Of a DNA stretch of 64,000 nucleotides, positions 33,334 through 42,988 are shown piece after piece (the stretch's first letter is position 1; each line of letters begins with the position of its first letter). The position numbers and the translations under genes are program-made. The stretch is from contig JBPRGH010000139.1 in NCBI GenBank assembly GCA_051418055.1, forward strand, positions 186,001 to 250,000. Reading direction: 5' to 3'. The notes beneath the pieces are model-generated. The model did no database searches. It was not told the origin of the DNA and saw nothing but the letters and a program-made list of their open reading frames with translations. The DNA is from JBPRGH01 sp051418055. GTDB lineage: Bacteria; Bacteroidota; Bacteroidia; Cytophagales; Cyclobacteriaceae.

Positions 33334-34002
33334 TTATGCTCCAGGAGCCGTAAAGCGGAAGCGTATAAATTTTATATCCTCACCCTTAGCATGAAATTTC
33401 ATTTCATATCTGGTTTTGATATCAAAAGCTTCAGGCTTCAAAGGTGAATTATAAAGATCAGCCGTATGTTCCAGCCCTTCAATATCAGCTCGATTTTGAA
33501 GTACCTCAAGTGTATATTCATACAGCTGAGTATTATCAGTTTTGAGAAACATTGTACTGCCGGGTTTCATCAGGCTTTTATAGATCTCTAAAAAACGGGG
33601 ACTTGTCAATCTTCTTTTTATATCTCTTTTACGGGGACGTGGGTCAGGAAATGTGATCCAGATGTCACTAACTTCACCTGGTTCAAAAAAATTCTCTATC
33701 ATCAAAATCCTTGTACGGCAGAAAGCAACATTTGTCAGGTTCTCTTCAACGGCAATGCTGCTGCCCTTCCAAATCCTGTCCCCTTTAATATCTACTCCGA
33801 CAAAATTTTTAGCAGGGAACATGCGAGCCATGCCTACTGTATATTCTCCTCTTCCACAGGCCAGCTCCAAAACGATTGGATTATTATTTTTAAAATGCTC
33901 TTCAGACCATTTACCTTTTATTGGCTGAACACCCATCCCTTCAGGCTCAACAACATTATACCGTTTACTTATCTGATCAAATCTATCGAGCTTACTCCTC
34001 AT
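33334..34002 (-). CDS. trmB: tRNA (guanine-N7-)-methyltransferase (222 aa)
   Basis: Methylates G46 of the tRNA variable loop using SAM. Landmarks in order: PIVLELACGRGEYTVGMA (motif I, about 43-60), FVGVDIKGDRIWKG (SAM ribose), ISDIWITFPDPRPRKRD (the catalytic FPDP block, about 118-130) and the C-terminal RYEMKFHAKGEDIKFIRF. Its ATG overlaps the end of folC by 11 bases, making it the last gene of the SPOR-exbB-exbD-tonB-folC-trmB run. Confidence 0.95.
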   Translation of the reverse strand: MRSKLDRFDQISKRYNVVEPEGMGVQPIKGKWSEEHFKNNNPIVLELACGRGEYTVGMARMFPAKNFVGVDIKGDRIWKGSSIAVEENLTNVAFCRTRILMIENFFEPGEVSDIWITFPDPRPRKRDIKRRLTSPRFLEIYKSLMKPGSTMFLKTDNTQLYEYTLEVLQNRADIEGLEHTADLYNSPLKPEAFDIKTRYEMKFHAKGEDIKFIRFRFTAPGA

Positions 34003-35296
34003 CGTATATGTCCTTTATTTCTGCAACCGTAAAGGTGCTTCCTCCTACAAAAATAAGATCATTTTCATTAGCAAAACTTAAAGCCTTTTCATAAGCTTCA
34101 GGTATATTATTTACTGTTTCACCTTTAAATCCCTGCGCTAAAGCTTTTTCTGTTAACTCTCCAACTGCCATAGCACGTGGTATATTAGCCTGTGTAAAGA
34201 AATAGTAAGCATTTTTTGGGAGTATGCCCCATAGTTTTGTAAGATCTTTATCGTTGACCACACCAAATACTATATAAAGGTTTTTATAATTCTCTTTACT
34301 CAGCTGATCAACAAGCAACTTTAATCCTGCTTCATTATGTCCTACATCACAAATAACCTTAGGCTTCTCCCTCACCACCTGATAGCGGCCTTTTAATCCC
34401 GTTAGCTTTTTTACATTTTTCAGGCCTTCATAAACCGCCTCCTGAGGAAGTTCTAAAATCCCTTCATTGTTAATCAGGTGATATGCTGCAAGTACCCCTG
34501 CTAAATTAGTTATTTGATAATCGCCTAAGAGTGGTAAATTAAGAAGCTCAGGCCAGACCTCACCTTTTATACTTACATGATAAAGACCACCTACCCTCTT
34601 CTCTAGCGCCACAATATCCTTTGCAAATGTTACCGGTGCATTTTTTTCTTTTACCTTTTCACTAAAAATGTGTGATATTTCTTCCTGGAACTCAGAAATA
34701 ACGACTGGTGTCTCCTGCTTAATAATACCCGCCTTTTCGCCGGCAATCTCCTGAAGGGTTTCTCCCAAAAATTGTTGATGGTCATAGCTTACGTTGGTGA
34801 TTATAGATAATTCAGGATCAATAATATTTGTTGAGTCTAGCCGCCCGCCCATGCCCGTTTCGATAATAGCAATATCCACAGCTTCATCTTTAAAATATTG
34901 AAAAGCCATAGCTGAAGTTATCTCAAAAAAAGAAGGCTTTATTTCCTGAATGATATTAAAGTGGTTATTTAGAAAAGCAACTACCGCCTCCGGCACCATC
35001 TGCTTGCCATTTATCCTGATCCGCTCTGTAAAGTCCTTCAGGTGCGGGGAAGTATATAAACCGGTTTTATACCCTGCTTGTTGGCATATCGCCGCCAGCA
35101 TGTGTGTAGTACTTCCTTTTCCATTAGTCCCGGCTACATGAATAGTTTTATAAGCTTTATGTGGATGCCCAAAATATTCATCAAGTTTGATGGTTTTAGA
35201 CAGATCTTTACGAAAAGCAGCAGCACCCTGTCGTTGGAACATAGGCAGATTCTCATAAAGGTATGTCAACACCTCCTGATAATTATTAAATTTCAT
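33992..35296 (-). CDS. folC: Bifunctional folylpolyglutamate synthase/dihydrofolate synthase (434 aa)
   Basis: Adds glutamate to dihydropteroate and to folates. The Mur-ligase ATP loop GTNGKGSTTHMLAAI lies near residue 55. The central domain includes LYTSPHLKDFTERIRING and the IETGMGGRLDSTNII segment with the metal-binding residues, and the C-terminal domain has VICDVGHNEAGL. Full length for the family. The gene sits 9 bases downstream of tonB and overlaps trmB. Confidence 0.95.
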   Translation of the reverse strand: MKFNNYQEVLTYLYENLPMFQRQGAAAFRKDLSKTIKLDEYFGHPHKAYKTIHVAGTNGKGSTTHMLAAICQQAGYKTGLYTSPHLKDFTERIRINGKQMVPEAVVAFLNNHFNIIQEIKPSFFEITSAMAFQYFKDEAVDIAIIETGMGGRLDSTNIIDPELSIITNVSYDHQQFLGETLQEIAGEKAGIIKQETPVVISEFQEEISHIFSEKVKEKNAPVTFAKDIVALEKRVGGLYHVSIKGEVWPELLNLPLLGDYQITNLAGVLAAYHLINNEGILELPQEAVYEGLKNVKKLTGLKGRYQVVREKPKVICDVGHNEAGLKLLVDQLSKENYKNLYIVFGVVNDKDLTKLWGILPKNAYYFFTQANIPRAMAVGELTEKALAQGFKGETVNNIPEAYEKALSFANENDLIFVGGSTFTVAEIKDIYDEE

Positions 35297-35305
35297 TTAA
35301 AGGGG

Positions 35306-36181
35306 TTATTTCGATTTAATCGCAAAGGTAATGGTACCTTTAGAAACGGGCGGTGGATTACCAGAAGAAGTTTTTCTGCTGAAGGTCAGCTTCTCTACCT
35401 CTGCGCGATATATTTTTTCTACTGCAGGGCTTACACTTCTTTCAAGTGTCCTTACAGAGATCACCTCACCGTCGGCATTGACCTTGATCTCAAATTTAAT
35501 AATACCATTTTCGTCAGAGGTATCCTGGGGCTTGGGAATCCAGTCCCAGTTCCAGCCTTCCATATTCAAAGATGATCCTCCTCCGCCACCTGGTTTTCCA
35601 TAAAGTGCTCTTTCATCCAGCTCTCCTTCCGGATCACCCTGATCCCCTGTTCCGGTTTTATCGCCCTGGCTGGGTGTGGAAGTATTTTCTTTAGCAGGAT
35701 AAGTAACTTCAACTTTTTTCTCTTCTTTTTGCTCTTCAGCTTTGGTCTCTGTAGGTGTTTTAGCAGGCTCTTTTTTCTCTTCTTTAGGCTTCTCTACCTT
35801 TTTCTCTTCTTTTACTTCAGGCACAGTTACAGGGCTTTCCTGAGTAGTAACAGCTGTTTCTTCAACCACTTCCTCAACGGGCTCTTCAACAGTTTCTTCA
35901 ACCGCCTCTTCTTCAACAGGCTCTTCAATTGCCTCCTCTGTCTGCGTTTCTTCTTCTGTATCTGTTTCTTCTGTCGGAGCTTCTTCAGGTTGGATTTCAC
36001 CGCCAGCTGCTTCATCCATACCAAAATTCAACTCGATCCCATATTCCGGATGAGGAGGATTAGGCTCACGCCATGCCATAATGAAAATAAATATTAAAGC
36101 AAGAACAGCATGTACCCCTATTGATACTGCCATTCCAATCTTTCTGTTCTTATCTTCCTTATAATCCTTATTCTCCTGCAT
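35306..36181 (-). CDS. TonB-family energy transducer (291 aa)
   Basis: Couples the ExbB/ExbD proton channel to outer-membrane receptors. A short cytoplasmic N-terminus is followed by one membrane helix (about 18-38). A long periplasmic linker (about 55-170) comes next, then the TonB C-terminal domain (about 215-290) with FEIKVNADGEVISVRTLERS and GTITFAIKSK. The linker is unusually acidic, dominated by Glu with Val, Pro and Thr, where most TonB linkers are Pro-Lys rich. The ATG follows the exbD stop with no gap. The terminal domain resembles the TonB/TolA fold, so a Tol-like role is also possible. Confidence 0.85.
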   Translation of the reverse strand: MQENKDYKEDKNRKIGMAVSIGVHAVLALIFIFIMAWREPNPPHPEYGIELNFGMDEAAGGEIQPEEAPTEETDTEEETQTEEAIEEPVEEEAVEETVEEPVEEVVEETAVTTQESPVTVPEVKEEKKVEKPKEEKKEPAKTPTETKAEEQKEEKKVEVTYPAKENTSTPSQGDKTGTGDQGDPEGELDERALYGKPGGGGGSSLNMEGWNWDWIPKPQDTSDENGIIKFEIKVNADGEVISVRTLERSVSPAVEKIYRAEVEKLTFSRKTSSGNPPPVSKGTITFAIKSK

Positions 36182-36571
36182 TTATTGCGGTTTCGTAGCT
36201 ATAGATACCTTTGCTTCCAGTTGTGTCGCCAAGTCAGCCACATAAACGAGATGCTCTGTAGGTACGCTCTTGTCTATATGTAACACAACAACACCCTGTC
36301 CTGGTTTCAATACACGATTTAATTCTGCTTTTAATGTTGACTTTGTTACCTTTCTATCATTAACATAAAACTGCAGATCTTCGGTAATTGTAACGGAAAC
36401 CTTCTGCATCTCAACTGTGGCAGCCTTACTTGAAGGAAGGCTAACAGGTAAACCAGAGGGTGTAATGAATGATGATGTAAGCATAAAGAAAATCAACAAC
36501 AGGAATATTATATCCGTCATTGAAGACATGCTGAACATTGGTTCAACTTTATTTTTTGACTCTAATCCCAT
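36182..36571 (-). CDS. exbD: Biopolymer transporter ExbD/TolR (129 aa)
   Basis: The proton-channel partner of ExbB. A cytoplasmic start (MGLESKNKVEPMFSM) leads to a single helix (about 20-40) carrying the essential aspartate in SMTDIIFLLLIFFML. The periplasmic domain (about 45-125) follows, with VLHIDKSVPTEHLVYVAD. Length is standard. It lies 4 bases downstream of exbB and abuts tonB. Confidence 0.92.
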   Translation of the reverse strand: MGLESKNKVEPMFSMSSMTDIIFLLLIFFMLTSSFITPSGLPVSLPSSKAATVEMQKVSVTITEDLQFYVNDRKVTKSTLKAELNRVLKPGQGVVVLHIDKSVPTEHLVYVADLATQLEAKVSIATKPQ

Positions 36572-36575
36572 TTTG

Positions 36576-37262
36576 CTACACTTTTACTGAACGAGGTTCC
36601 TGCAGTACATCTACAAACTCAACAGAGCTATATTCCATTCGATGTACAATTTTCTGTATCCGGCTTACGAGGTAGTTGTACCCCAGGTAAGCAATGATAC
36701 CTACCAATAATCCTGTAGCAGTTGTAACCATAGCCGTATAGATACCTTCGGAAAGCAGCTTTGGGCTTACAGAACCTTCTTCCTGCGCAATCGCAATAAA
36801 AGCCTGGATCATACCAATTACAGTTCCAAGGAACCCGAGCATAGGCGCTGAACCGGAAATTGTTGCTAAAAGCGTCAGGTTCTTTTCAAGCTTAAAGATC
36901 TCTATTTTACCTACATTTTCAATTGAAACTTCAATGTTCTTTAAAGGGCTGCCTATCCTGCTCACCCCTTTTTCAATCATCCTAGCAATTGGAGAATCAT
37001 ATTGTGAGCATAACATTTGTGCACCATTAATATCCCCCTGCTGCACCCTGTCCTTCACCTGGGACATAAAATGAGCAGGAGTTTTAGCTGCTTTATTGAT
37101 GGTAAGCACACGTTCTACAAAGATGTAGATTGCTACTATACTCAATAAAATAATGGGGATCATCATAAATCCCCCCTGCAGCAATAAATCCATTAAAGAA
37201 ACCGCATCGCCACCTTCAGCCACTGCCGCAGTGTCAGTAGCTACATTCAACTGTAAAAGCAT
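36576..37262 (-). CDS. exbB: MotA/TolQ/ExbB proton-channel protein (228 aa)
   Basis: Three membrane helices: one near 25-48, two after the cytoplasmic domain near 130-155 and 172-198. The MotA/ExbB core is ISGSAPMLGFLGTVIGMIQAFIAI and then ISEGIYTAMVTTATGLLVGIIAYLGYN, with the conserved threonine and glycine residues of the proton path. It energises TonB-type or Tol-type transducers across the inner membrane. It follows the SPOR gene by 9 bases. Confidence 0.93.
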   Translation of the reverse strand: MLLQLNVATDTAAVAEGGDAVSLMDLLLQGGFMMIPIILLSIVAIYIFVERVLTINKAAKTPAHFMSQVKDRVQQGDINGAQMLCSQYDSPIARMIEKGVSRIGSPLKNIEVSIENVGKIEIFKLEKNLTLLATISGSAPMLGFLGTVIGMIQAFIAIAQEEGSVSPKLLSEGIYTAMVTTATGLLVGIIAYLGYNYLVSRIQKIVHRMEYSSVEFVDVLQEPRSVKV

Positions 37263-37271
37263 ATTATCTAA

Positions 37272-38081
37272 TTAATATTTTACTACCCAAACATTCTCGC
37301 CGAACCTACCTTTAAGTTCATCAGCTTTTTCCTGTGCACTCGCCCAGGTATCAAAACCAGCAACGGCCACACGATGGAATTTATTGTTTCCTGTTGGTTC
37401 TAAAAGTTTAGTATTTAATCCCTCCTGAGCCAGTCGTCTTCCAAAATCAGTAGCTAGATCTGAATCTAAAGATGACGATACCACTACATAATAATTTCCG
37501 GTACGGGAGGATAATATTTCAAACGACCCCTCCTGAGGCTCCTGAGCCGCTGCCTCTTCTTCGGCAGCTAATCTTTCAGCCTCACGCTGTGCTTCCAGCT
37601 GTTGCTGTCTTTCTTGTTCCTGACGCCTATCTTCTGCAAGTTGTGCTTCCTCAGCATCTCTTTGCTCCTGTTCAATACGAGCCTGCTCAGCTTTTTGTTG
37701 TGGGCTATAAAATCCAAAATACCATATCCCTGCACCTACTAATAGAATTACAGCAATAAGAATAATAATTTTAGGTGCATTAGACTCCTCCTTCGGAGGA
37801 CGGTAGCTTCCCGGTTCATAGGTTGAGGTAGTTTCTGTGGTAGGGGTAGAATCATCAGCGGCAGAAGATTCATACGCAGTTTCCTCCTGAGAACTAGCGT
37901 AATCAGTATTTTCTTCTGCAACAGGTTCTTCTTCTTCAGGTTTTTTTGTAGTTTCTTCCTCTACCGGAGTATAATCCACATCGGGTAAACCGAAATTATC
38001 ATCTGCTTCATTTATATCATCAGAACGACCTTCATTGATATCATCGTTCTCGTCCAAATCGTTTTTTTTCTTTTTTGCCAT
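37272..38081 (-). CDS. SPOR-domain membrane protein (269 aa)
   Basis: A long acidic cytoplasmic N-terminus (about 1-100, rich in Glu, Asp and Thr) leads to one membrane helix (about 104-126, IIILIAVILLVGAGIWYFGFY). A charged coiled coil follows (about 128-178, repeated EQERQQQLEAQREAERL). The C-terminal SPOR domain (about 188-268) has GNYYVVVSSSLDSDLATDFGRRLAQEG and ends in NVWVVKY. SPOR domains bind denuded septal peptidoglycan, so this is a likely division- or wall-associated protein. It heads the ExbB-ExbD-TonB operon, directly after a strong promoter. Confidence 0.88.
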   Translation of the reverse strand: MAKKKKNDLDENDDINEGRSDDINEADDNFGLPDVDYTPVEEETTKKPEEEEPVAEENTDYASSQEETAYESSAADDSTPTTETTSTYEPGSYRPPKEESNAPKIIILIAVILLVGAGIWYFGFYSPQQKAEQARIEQEQRDAEEAQLAEDRRQEQERQQQLEAQREAERLAAEEEAAAQEPQEGSFEILSSRTGNYYVVVSSSLDSDLATDFGRRLAQEGLNTKLLEPTGNNKFHRVAVAGFDTWASAQEKADELKGRFGENVWVVKY

Positions 38082-38106
38082 GGTTTTAGTGGTTTTAGGA
38101 ACTATG

Positions 38107-38136
38107 CAAAAATAAATTAATTATCGAGCCGTGCAA
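38107..38136 (-). promoter_or_regulatory. Promoter of the SPOR-exbB-exbD-tonB-folC-trmB operon
   Basis: TATTTTTG (38107-38114, minus strand) is a perfect TAnnTTTG box, with TTG (38134-38136) 19 bases upstream. Transcription would start about 38101, a leader of about 20 bases to the SPOR ATG at 38081. It lies after the stop of the barrel gene (38159), showing that the envelope operon is separately transcribed. Confidence 0.7.
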
Positions 38137-38158
38137 GTTTTTTTTATCAACAGGCAAT

Positions 38159-39853
38159 TTAAAAATTATATGTTAATCCTCCTATAGCCTGAAATCCTCT
38201 CACAGGATATCGGTTCAACAGCTCGTAATTTTGAGAAAAAACATTATTTAAATTTACAAAAATGCTGGCCCTGTCAGACAGCAGGTAGTCCAGCTTAACA
38301 TTTAGATCTAAAGCAGGATCAAGTTTAAAATTGTCACCAAATTCATCAATTGCTGAAATACCACCCATTCCGTAAAAATTTAACCCAATATTGATCTTTT
38401 CTACCAACTGATAGAAAACATCTGCTTCCACTAACCATTCCGGTCTATGATATGCCTCTTCAAGATCACCGGTGTTATAGCTATTATATCTTGCTCTCAA
38501 ATTTGAATAAAGATTTTCATCACTGATCAGTGATAGCTCTGTAAATAAGCTGAATATTTTTGTTGAAGAGGTGTTGTAAATAATTGAAAAATACCCCGTT
38601 GCCCCATCAGATTTATTATAAAAATCCAATGCCGGTTGAGTATTACTATTAATATAAAAAGGCATGTTATCAACAATCTCATAGGCTACCCCTCCCCTCC
38701 AGGCCATCTGCTGATTTATCCGTGACTTTAAACCTGCATTAAGAGAGAATGTCTGATTACTATGAAACATCAGGTTTTCAGGGCCTAACCAAGGATTCTC
38801 ATAGCTTAGGTTACTGTAAGAATTCCGCACCATATCTCCTTTTAGTAGAGCAAATACTTTCCATTGGTCGTTGATCTGATAATTAACATCCGCATAAGGA
38901 TAAAAATGCAGATCGTCTTCTGTTCCTAAAGTATCATTTTCATAAGCAGCGTTAAAACCTGCAATTACAGACAGGTTCATTAGCTTAAATTTAAGCCGTG
39001 GTTTCACTTTAAGCAGGTGCCTGTTTTGAGAATTTACTAATTGGTTGCTATAGTTGATATAATCGTATGACAGGTCAAGCATTAACCCGGCATCTTCGCT
39101 TAACTCATAAAAATTACGCCAGTCGAACCCGGCTAGCACTTCATTCATATCAAGCTTATCAGAGATATAATCTCCATGAACCCGAAACTCATAATCAAGC
39201 AAGGCTTTACTATCCGTATTTTTAAAAATAGCCTCAGCAAATACATGATTGAAGTGCTGGGATATTGAATCTTCATCTATACCTTCTGTACCTTGTGGGT
39301 AGCCATAAAAATTTAGTCCTCTTCTTCGATAACCAAGGTCTCCGGATAATGAGGCTTTGGGCCCGTAATAAGTACCAAAAACGTCAGCCTGTAATTCACT
39401 GTTCCCGCTGTTTTCTCCGTCCACCGGACCTTTCATGGAAGCCAGGTATTTTGCATGAGCACCGAAACTATGATCTTGCTCACGTTTGGAGTTCACATAT
39501 GCTTCAAGATAAGGAGTTGTAAAATTTCCGAAGCCTGCAGCGATATAATTCCCGTAAGTTTTTTGAAGAGGCTCATCTTTGATACGTAAAGGTCTCAAAC
39601 GCAGATCAAGAGGAGTGAAATCAGTCGTTGGCATTGGATAGGCATATTTGAACATAGGCCGTTGTGGCTCCTGCTCCTGAGGTGGAATTTTATCAAATTT
39701 TCTTACTGCAGGAGGCAAATCAATTTCCCTGTCTTTAATAATTTCCACCTGCACATCTTCAATCTCCCCCTGCCTTTCTTCCTCTTCCTGTGCAACGGCA
39801 TTTAAAGCTATAAAAAAGCCAAAAATCAGCGATAGATAAAATCTATTATTCAT
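38159..39853 (-). CDS. Outer-membrane beta-barrel protein, TonB-receptor-like (564 aa)
   Basis: A signal peptide (MNNRFYLSLIFGFFIALNAVAQ) is followed by an acidic segment (QEEEERQGEIEDVQVEIIKD) and then many amphipathic strands with alternating aromatics, ending in a Phe terminus (GGLTYNF). The pattern is a large barrel of the TonB-dependent receptor or porin class, but there is no clear plug domain or TonB box. The end FVNLNNVFSQNYELLNRYPVRG resembles the TonB-receptor C-terminus. It lies 11 bases after the TPR gene and is likely co-transcribed with it. Substrate unknown. Confidence 0.75.
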   Translation of the reverse strand: MNNRFYLSLIFGFFIALNAVAQEEEERQGEIEDVQVEIIKDREIDLPPAVRKFDKIPPQEQEPQRPMFKYAYPMPTTDFTPLDLRLRPLRIKDEPLQKTYGNYIAAGFGNFTTPYLEAYVNSKREQDHSFGAHAKYLASMKGPVDGENSGNSELQADVFGTYYGPKASLSGDLGYRRRGLNFYGYPQGTEGIDEDSISQHFNHVFAEAIFKNTDSKALLDYEFRVHGDYISDKLDMNEVLAGFDWRNFYELSEDAGLMLDLSYDYINYSNQLVNSQNRHLLKVKPRLKFKLMNLSVIAGFNAAYENDTLGTEDDLHFYPYADVNYQINDQWKVFALLKGDMVRNSYSNLSYENPWLGPENLMFHSNQTFSLNAGLKSRINQQMAWRGGVAYEIVDNMPFYINSNTQPALDFYNKSDGATGYFSIIYNTSSTKIFSLFTELSLISDENLYSNLRARYNSYNTGDLEEAYHRPEWLVEADVFYQLVEKINIGLNFYGMGGISAIDEFGDNFKLDPALDLNVKLDYLLSDRASIFVNLNNVFSQNYELLNRYPVRGFQAIGGLTYNF

Positions 39854-39863
39854 TTATAAGTAA

Positions 39864-42800
39864 TTAATTATCAATTTCTTTAATATCAATCTCTAAACTA
39901 TCAGTTGAATCCTGCTCCTCGTATTGCTGCTTTTGTAGTCCTTCAACTTTCTCGAGTTTTTTACGTGCTTTTTCCTTTATTTCTTCCAGTGGAAAATTCT
40001 CAATCAGCGATTGTAAAGTACCTTTTGCCTGGAAAAAATCATTCAGCGCTATATAGTTATCAGCGATAAGTAAGTACCCCTTCCCTATCCATTGATCATA
40101 AGCCATAAACTCTTTAGAGAACTCTATCATCCGCTCAATGCTTTCTTTATACTTTTCCTGCTTATAAAGGAGCTCTCCGGTTAGGTAATATGCTTCGGCA
40201 GCATGCACATCGTGAGCATTTTGTATAGCCTGCTGGAAATGTGTTTTAGCCTCCTCAAATTTCCCCTTTTCCATCAGAGCCTTACCTTTAAAAAGTAGGG
40301 CTTTATTCTGGGCTCCGGCATTCACAAGAGCCTTCTCCATTACCTGATCTGAATAGTGAATTGCCTGTTCATAATTACCCATCAAATAATAAGCCTCCAT
40401 CATTCCGGAATAGGCATTGTAAAGCTCTTTTTTATTGGCTGCCTGATCTGCCAGTATTACAAAATAATTAATTGCCTGCTGATGATTATTAAGGGAAAGA
40501 TTAATATCAGCCAGTCGATTAATGACCCTGTTACGCTGACCAAAATTCTTCAGGTCAACAAGCTTTCTGTAGTGTTCAATTGCCTCCTGATATTGATTAT
40601 TCCGGTAATATGCTTCTGCCAGATAAAACCTTGCTTCATCAGCTTTTGCATCATTGGGATAATTTTCCAGGAAGGCCTGCAGATTCCTAATTGCTTTATT
40701 ATAATCCTGGTTGAAATACATATTTTTTGCCGTTTCATATTCAACGGCCTCAAGACCTTCTTTATCAGGGTGTGCTGATTTATACTTTACAAAGTACTGG
40801 TCAAACTGATTTCCCTGATCAAGCAGATTAAGTACCTCCTGAAGTGGAAGAAGTACCTGTTTAGCCACAGGATGATTTACATAATCATTGATAACAGCAA
40901 CATAATCCTGCTTTGACTCCTGGTACATTCCCTGGTTATAATAAGCGGCTGCTCTTTTAACCAGGGCGTAAGGGATTAAACGGCTGTTGGGTTTTTCTTT
41001 AATAAGTTTCATAAAACCATTTGATGCCAGCTCATAATTTCCAGCTTCCAGGTTCAATTGAGCCTTTTGGAATATTGCATCATCATAATAACGTGAAGAA
41101 GAGTAGTTATTGATCACCTGATCGAATGATTCTATGGCTGCTGCATATCTTCCGCTGATCCCGGCTACGATACCTTTCTGGAGGTAAGCATAATCCTTAT
41201 CACTACTCCCCTTCATTTCCAGCACTGCATTATAGGCACTGATAGCCTGATCATAATCTTTAGTGGCATAGTAACTATCGGCAAGCCTCAGGTAAGCATC
41301 CTGATAATTAGGTGATTTTCGCGCGTTACCCTGATTTATATAGCTTTTAAAATTCACCAATGCCCTATTATATTGATTAGTATTGTAATAGGCATAACCC
41401 AATCCATATCGCGCCTGCTGTAGTATAGACTGATCCTCTACCTGGCGATTTCCCAGCACCCTTAAATATTGATCAATGGCCTGCTCATAATTTTTATCTA
41501 CAGAATAAGCTTCAGCAAGCCATAACCGAGCCTGTGCCTCAGTCGATTTATCCCGCGGGTACTGTAAGGAGGTCTTAAAAAACTCTATGGCCTTATCATA
41601 TCTGTTTGCATTAAAATGCTCTACTGCCTGTAAGAAGCTTGCTTTTTGATGAACCTCCTGCATTTGAGGGGTAAGGTTGTTTTTTCCAGAAAGATAATCA
41701 AGTGCCAATTTATAATCATTGGTATAGAGGTATGCCTGTGACAGAAGATCACCCGCCTCCTTACTATACTTACTATCCGGATATTGATCCAAGAATTTTT
41801 CTAATAAACTTATTGCCTGGCGTGTCTGATCAAGCTCCAGGCTTACTTTAGCATATTGAAATAAGCTTTCTTCCGCTATCGGTGATCCTTCATTAAGCTT
41901 TACCGCCTGATCAAAAGCTGTTAGAGCTTCATTCTTACGATCTTCCTTAAGATATGCCTGTCCTAATATATAAGAGGCCATTCCTGCAACTTTTTCCTGT
42001 GAGGCTGCAGCAGTTCTTAATGGGTCAATAGCTTTACCATAAGCTCCTGCACTAAATAATGAGCGACCATACCGAAAGGCTATCTTTGGATCCAGGCGGC
42101 TTCTTTGTACTTCTGCATATTGCTCATAAGCATTAGCTGCTTCTTTAAAATTATTCAGGTTATACAATGCCTCTGCCTTTAATAATGCTATATCAGTTTT
42201 TTGGCTTACATTCCTTTTATCAGCAACCTCTTCTGTATATTTTAAAAGCTCCTCATATCGCTTTTGCTTATACAAAACATTAGCAATCATGTAAGGGACA
42301 ACAGATGCGTAAGCTTCACTTTCTTCAGCACGGGTAAGGTCACTATATGCCTGATCATAATCACCCTGTTCAAATTCAATAAATCCTGCATAATAGCTGG
42401 AAGCAGAGCCAAACTTCTGAGAATGCCTCTTTAGCTGATTAAAATACTCCAGTGCCTCATCAAATTTTCTCTGGCTAAAATTAGCATAGCCAGCTTTAAA
42501 TCTCATTTCATCCCGTTCTTCTGCTGAAAGCGCCGAAACATTAACTTTTTGATAGTATTCTACAGCCTTTGAATAGTTGTTTTTCCTAAAATAATGATTC
42601 CCTAAAGTATATAAAGCCTGTGGAGCTTTCGGATGTAACGGGTTATTCTTTATAAATGATAACAAAAGATCTTCAGCATCCTTGTGGAACAGATTCAGCG
42701 CACTCAGGGCACGGTAATATTGAGCATCTTCATTTTGCAGAGGTGAATGATTATAATCAAGGAAATCTTCAAATGATTCTCTTGCCGCTGCATACTCTCC

Positions 42801-42923
42801 TTTTTCATATAGCTCCAGCCCTTTATTAAATAATTCCTGCTGGTTATGATTTACCAGGGAAGACTGTCCCTGCACCTGTAAAAACATAAAAAACAGCAGG
42901 GATAGTAAAGTTATCTTCTTCAT
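39864..42923 (-). CDS. Giant periplasmic tetratricopeptide-repeat protein (1019 aa)
   Basis: A signal peptide (MKKITLLSLLFFMFLQVQGQ) precedes about 20 or more TPR units that fill the protein, each a helix pair with an A-x3-Y/F pattern such as YYRALSALNLFHKD, PQALYTLGNHYFRKNNYSKAVEYYQK and DEARFYLAEAYYRNNQYQEAIEHY. It ends in a short acidic tail (EEQDSTDSLEIDIKEID). The form is close to the CpoB/YbgF-like TPR proteins that accompany Tol systems, but much longer. I set the start at 42923 to put the signal peptide first; 42935 is the longer alternative. It stands between holA and the barrel gene and is likely co-transcribed with the barrel. Confidence 0.88.
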   Translation of the reverse strand: MKKITLLSLLFFMFLQVQGQSSLVNHNQQELFNKGLELYEKGEYAAARESFEDFLDYNHSPLQNEDAQYYRALSALNLFHKDAEDLLLSFIKNNPLHPKAPQALYTLGNHYFRKNNYSKAVEYYQKVNVSALSAEERDEMRFKAGYANFSQRKFDEALEYFNQLKRHSQKFGSASSYYAGFIEFEQGDYDQAYSDLTRAEESEAYASVVPYMIANVLYKQKRYEELLKYTEEVADKRNVSQKTDIALLKAEALYNLNNFKEAANAYEQYAEVQRSRLDPKIAFRYGRSLFSAGAYGKAIDPLRTAAASQEKVAGMASYILGQAYLKEDRKNEALTAFDQAVKLNEGSPIAEESLFQYAKVSLELDQTRQAISLLEKFLDQYPDSKYSKEAGDLLSQAYLYTNDYKLALDYLSGKNNLTPQMQEVHQKASFLQAVEHFNANRYDKAIEFFKTSLQYPRDKSTEAQARLWLAEAYSVDKNYEQAIDQYLRVLGNRQVEDQSILQQARYGLGYAYYNTNQYNRALVNFKSYINQGNARKSPNYQDAYLRLADSYYATKDYDQAISAYNAVLEMKGSSDKDYAYLQKGIVAGISGRYAAAIESFDQVINNYSSSRYYDDAIFQKAQLNLEAGNYELASNGFMKLIKEKPNSRLIPYALVKRAAAYYNQGMYQESKQDYVAVINDYVNHPVAKQVLLPLQEVLNLLDQGNQFDQYFVKYKSAHPDKEGLEAVEYETAKNMYFNQDYNKAIRNLQAFLENYPNDAKADEARFYLAEAYYRNNQYQEAIEHYRKLVDLKNFGQRNRVINRLADINLSLNNHQQAINYFVILADQAANKKELYNAYSGMMEAYYLMGNYEQAIHYSDQVMEKALVNAGAQNKALLFKGKALMEKGKFEEAKTHFQQAIQNAHDVHAAEAYYLTGELLYKQEKYKESIERMIEFSKEFMAYDQWIGKGYLLIADNYIALNDFFQAKGTLQSLIENFPLEEIKEKARKKLEKVEGLQKQQYEEQDSTDSLEIDIKEIDN

Positions 42924-42988
42924 GAAATAGCGCATATGTACTGTAACGAAATCTTTTGGAAATGTTTTATAAAGCTCTTACGAAATAT

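Noticed and set aside
35729..36097. 122-residue plus-strand ORF inside the tonB gene
   Set aside because: Its Phe/Arg/Leu-rich composition is the antisense reading of the acidic Glu-rich TonB linker.
40356..40778. 140-residue plus-strand ORF within the TPR gene
   Set aside because: Antisense shadow of the TPR repeats. Its cysteine- and isoleucine-rich text has no homologous pattern.
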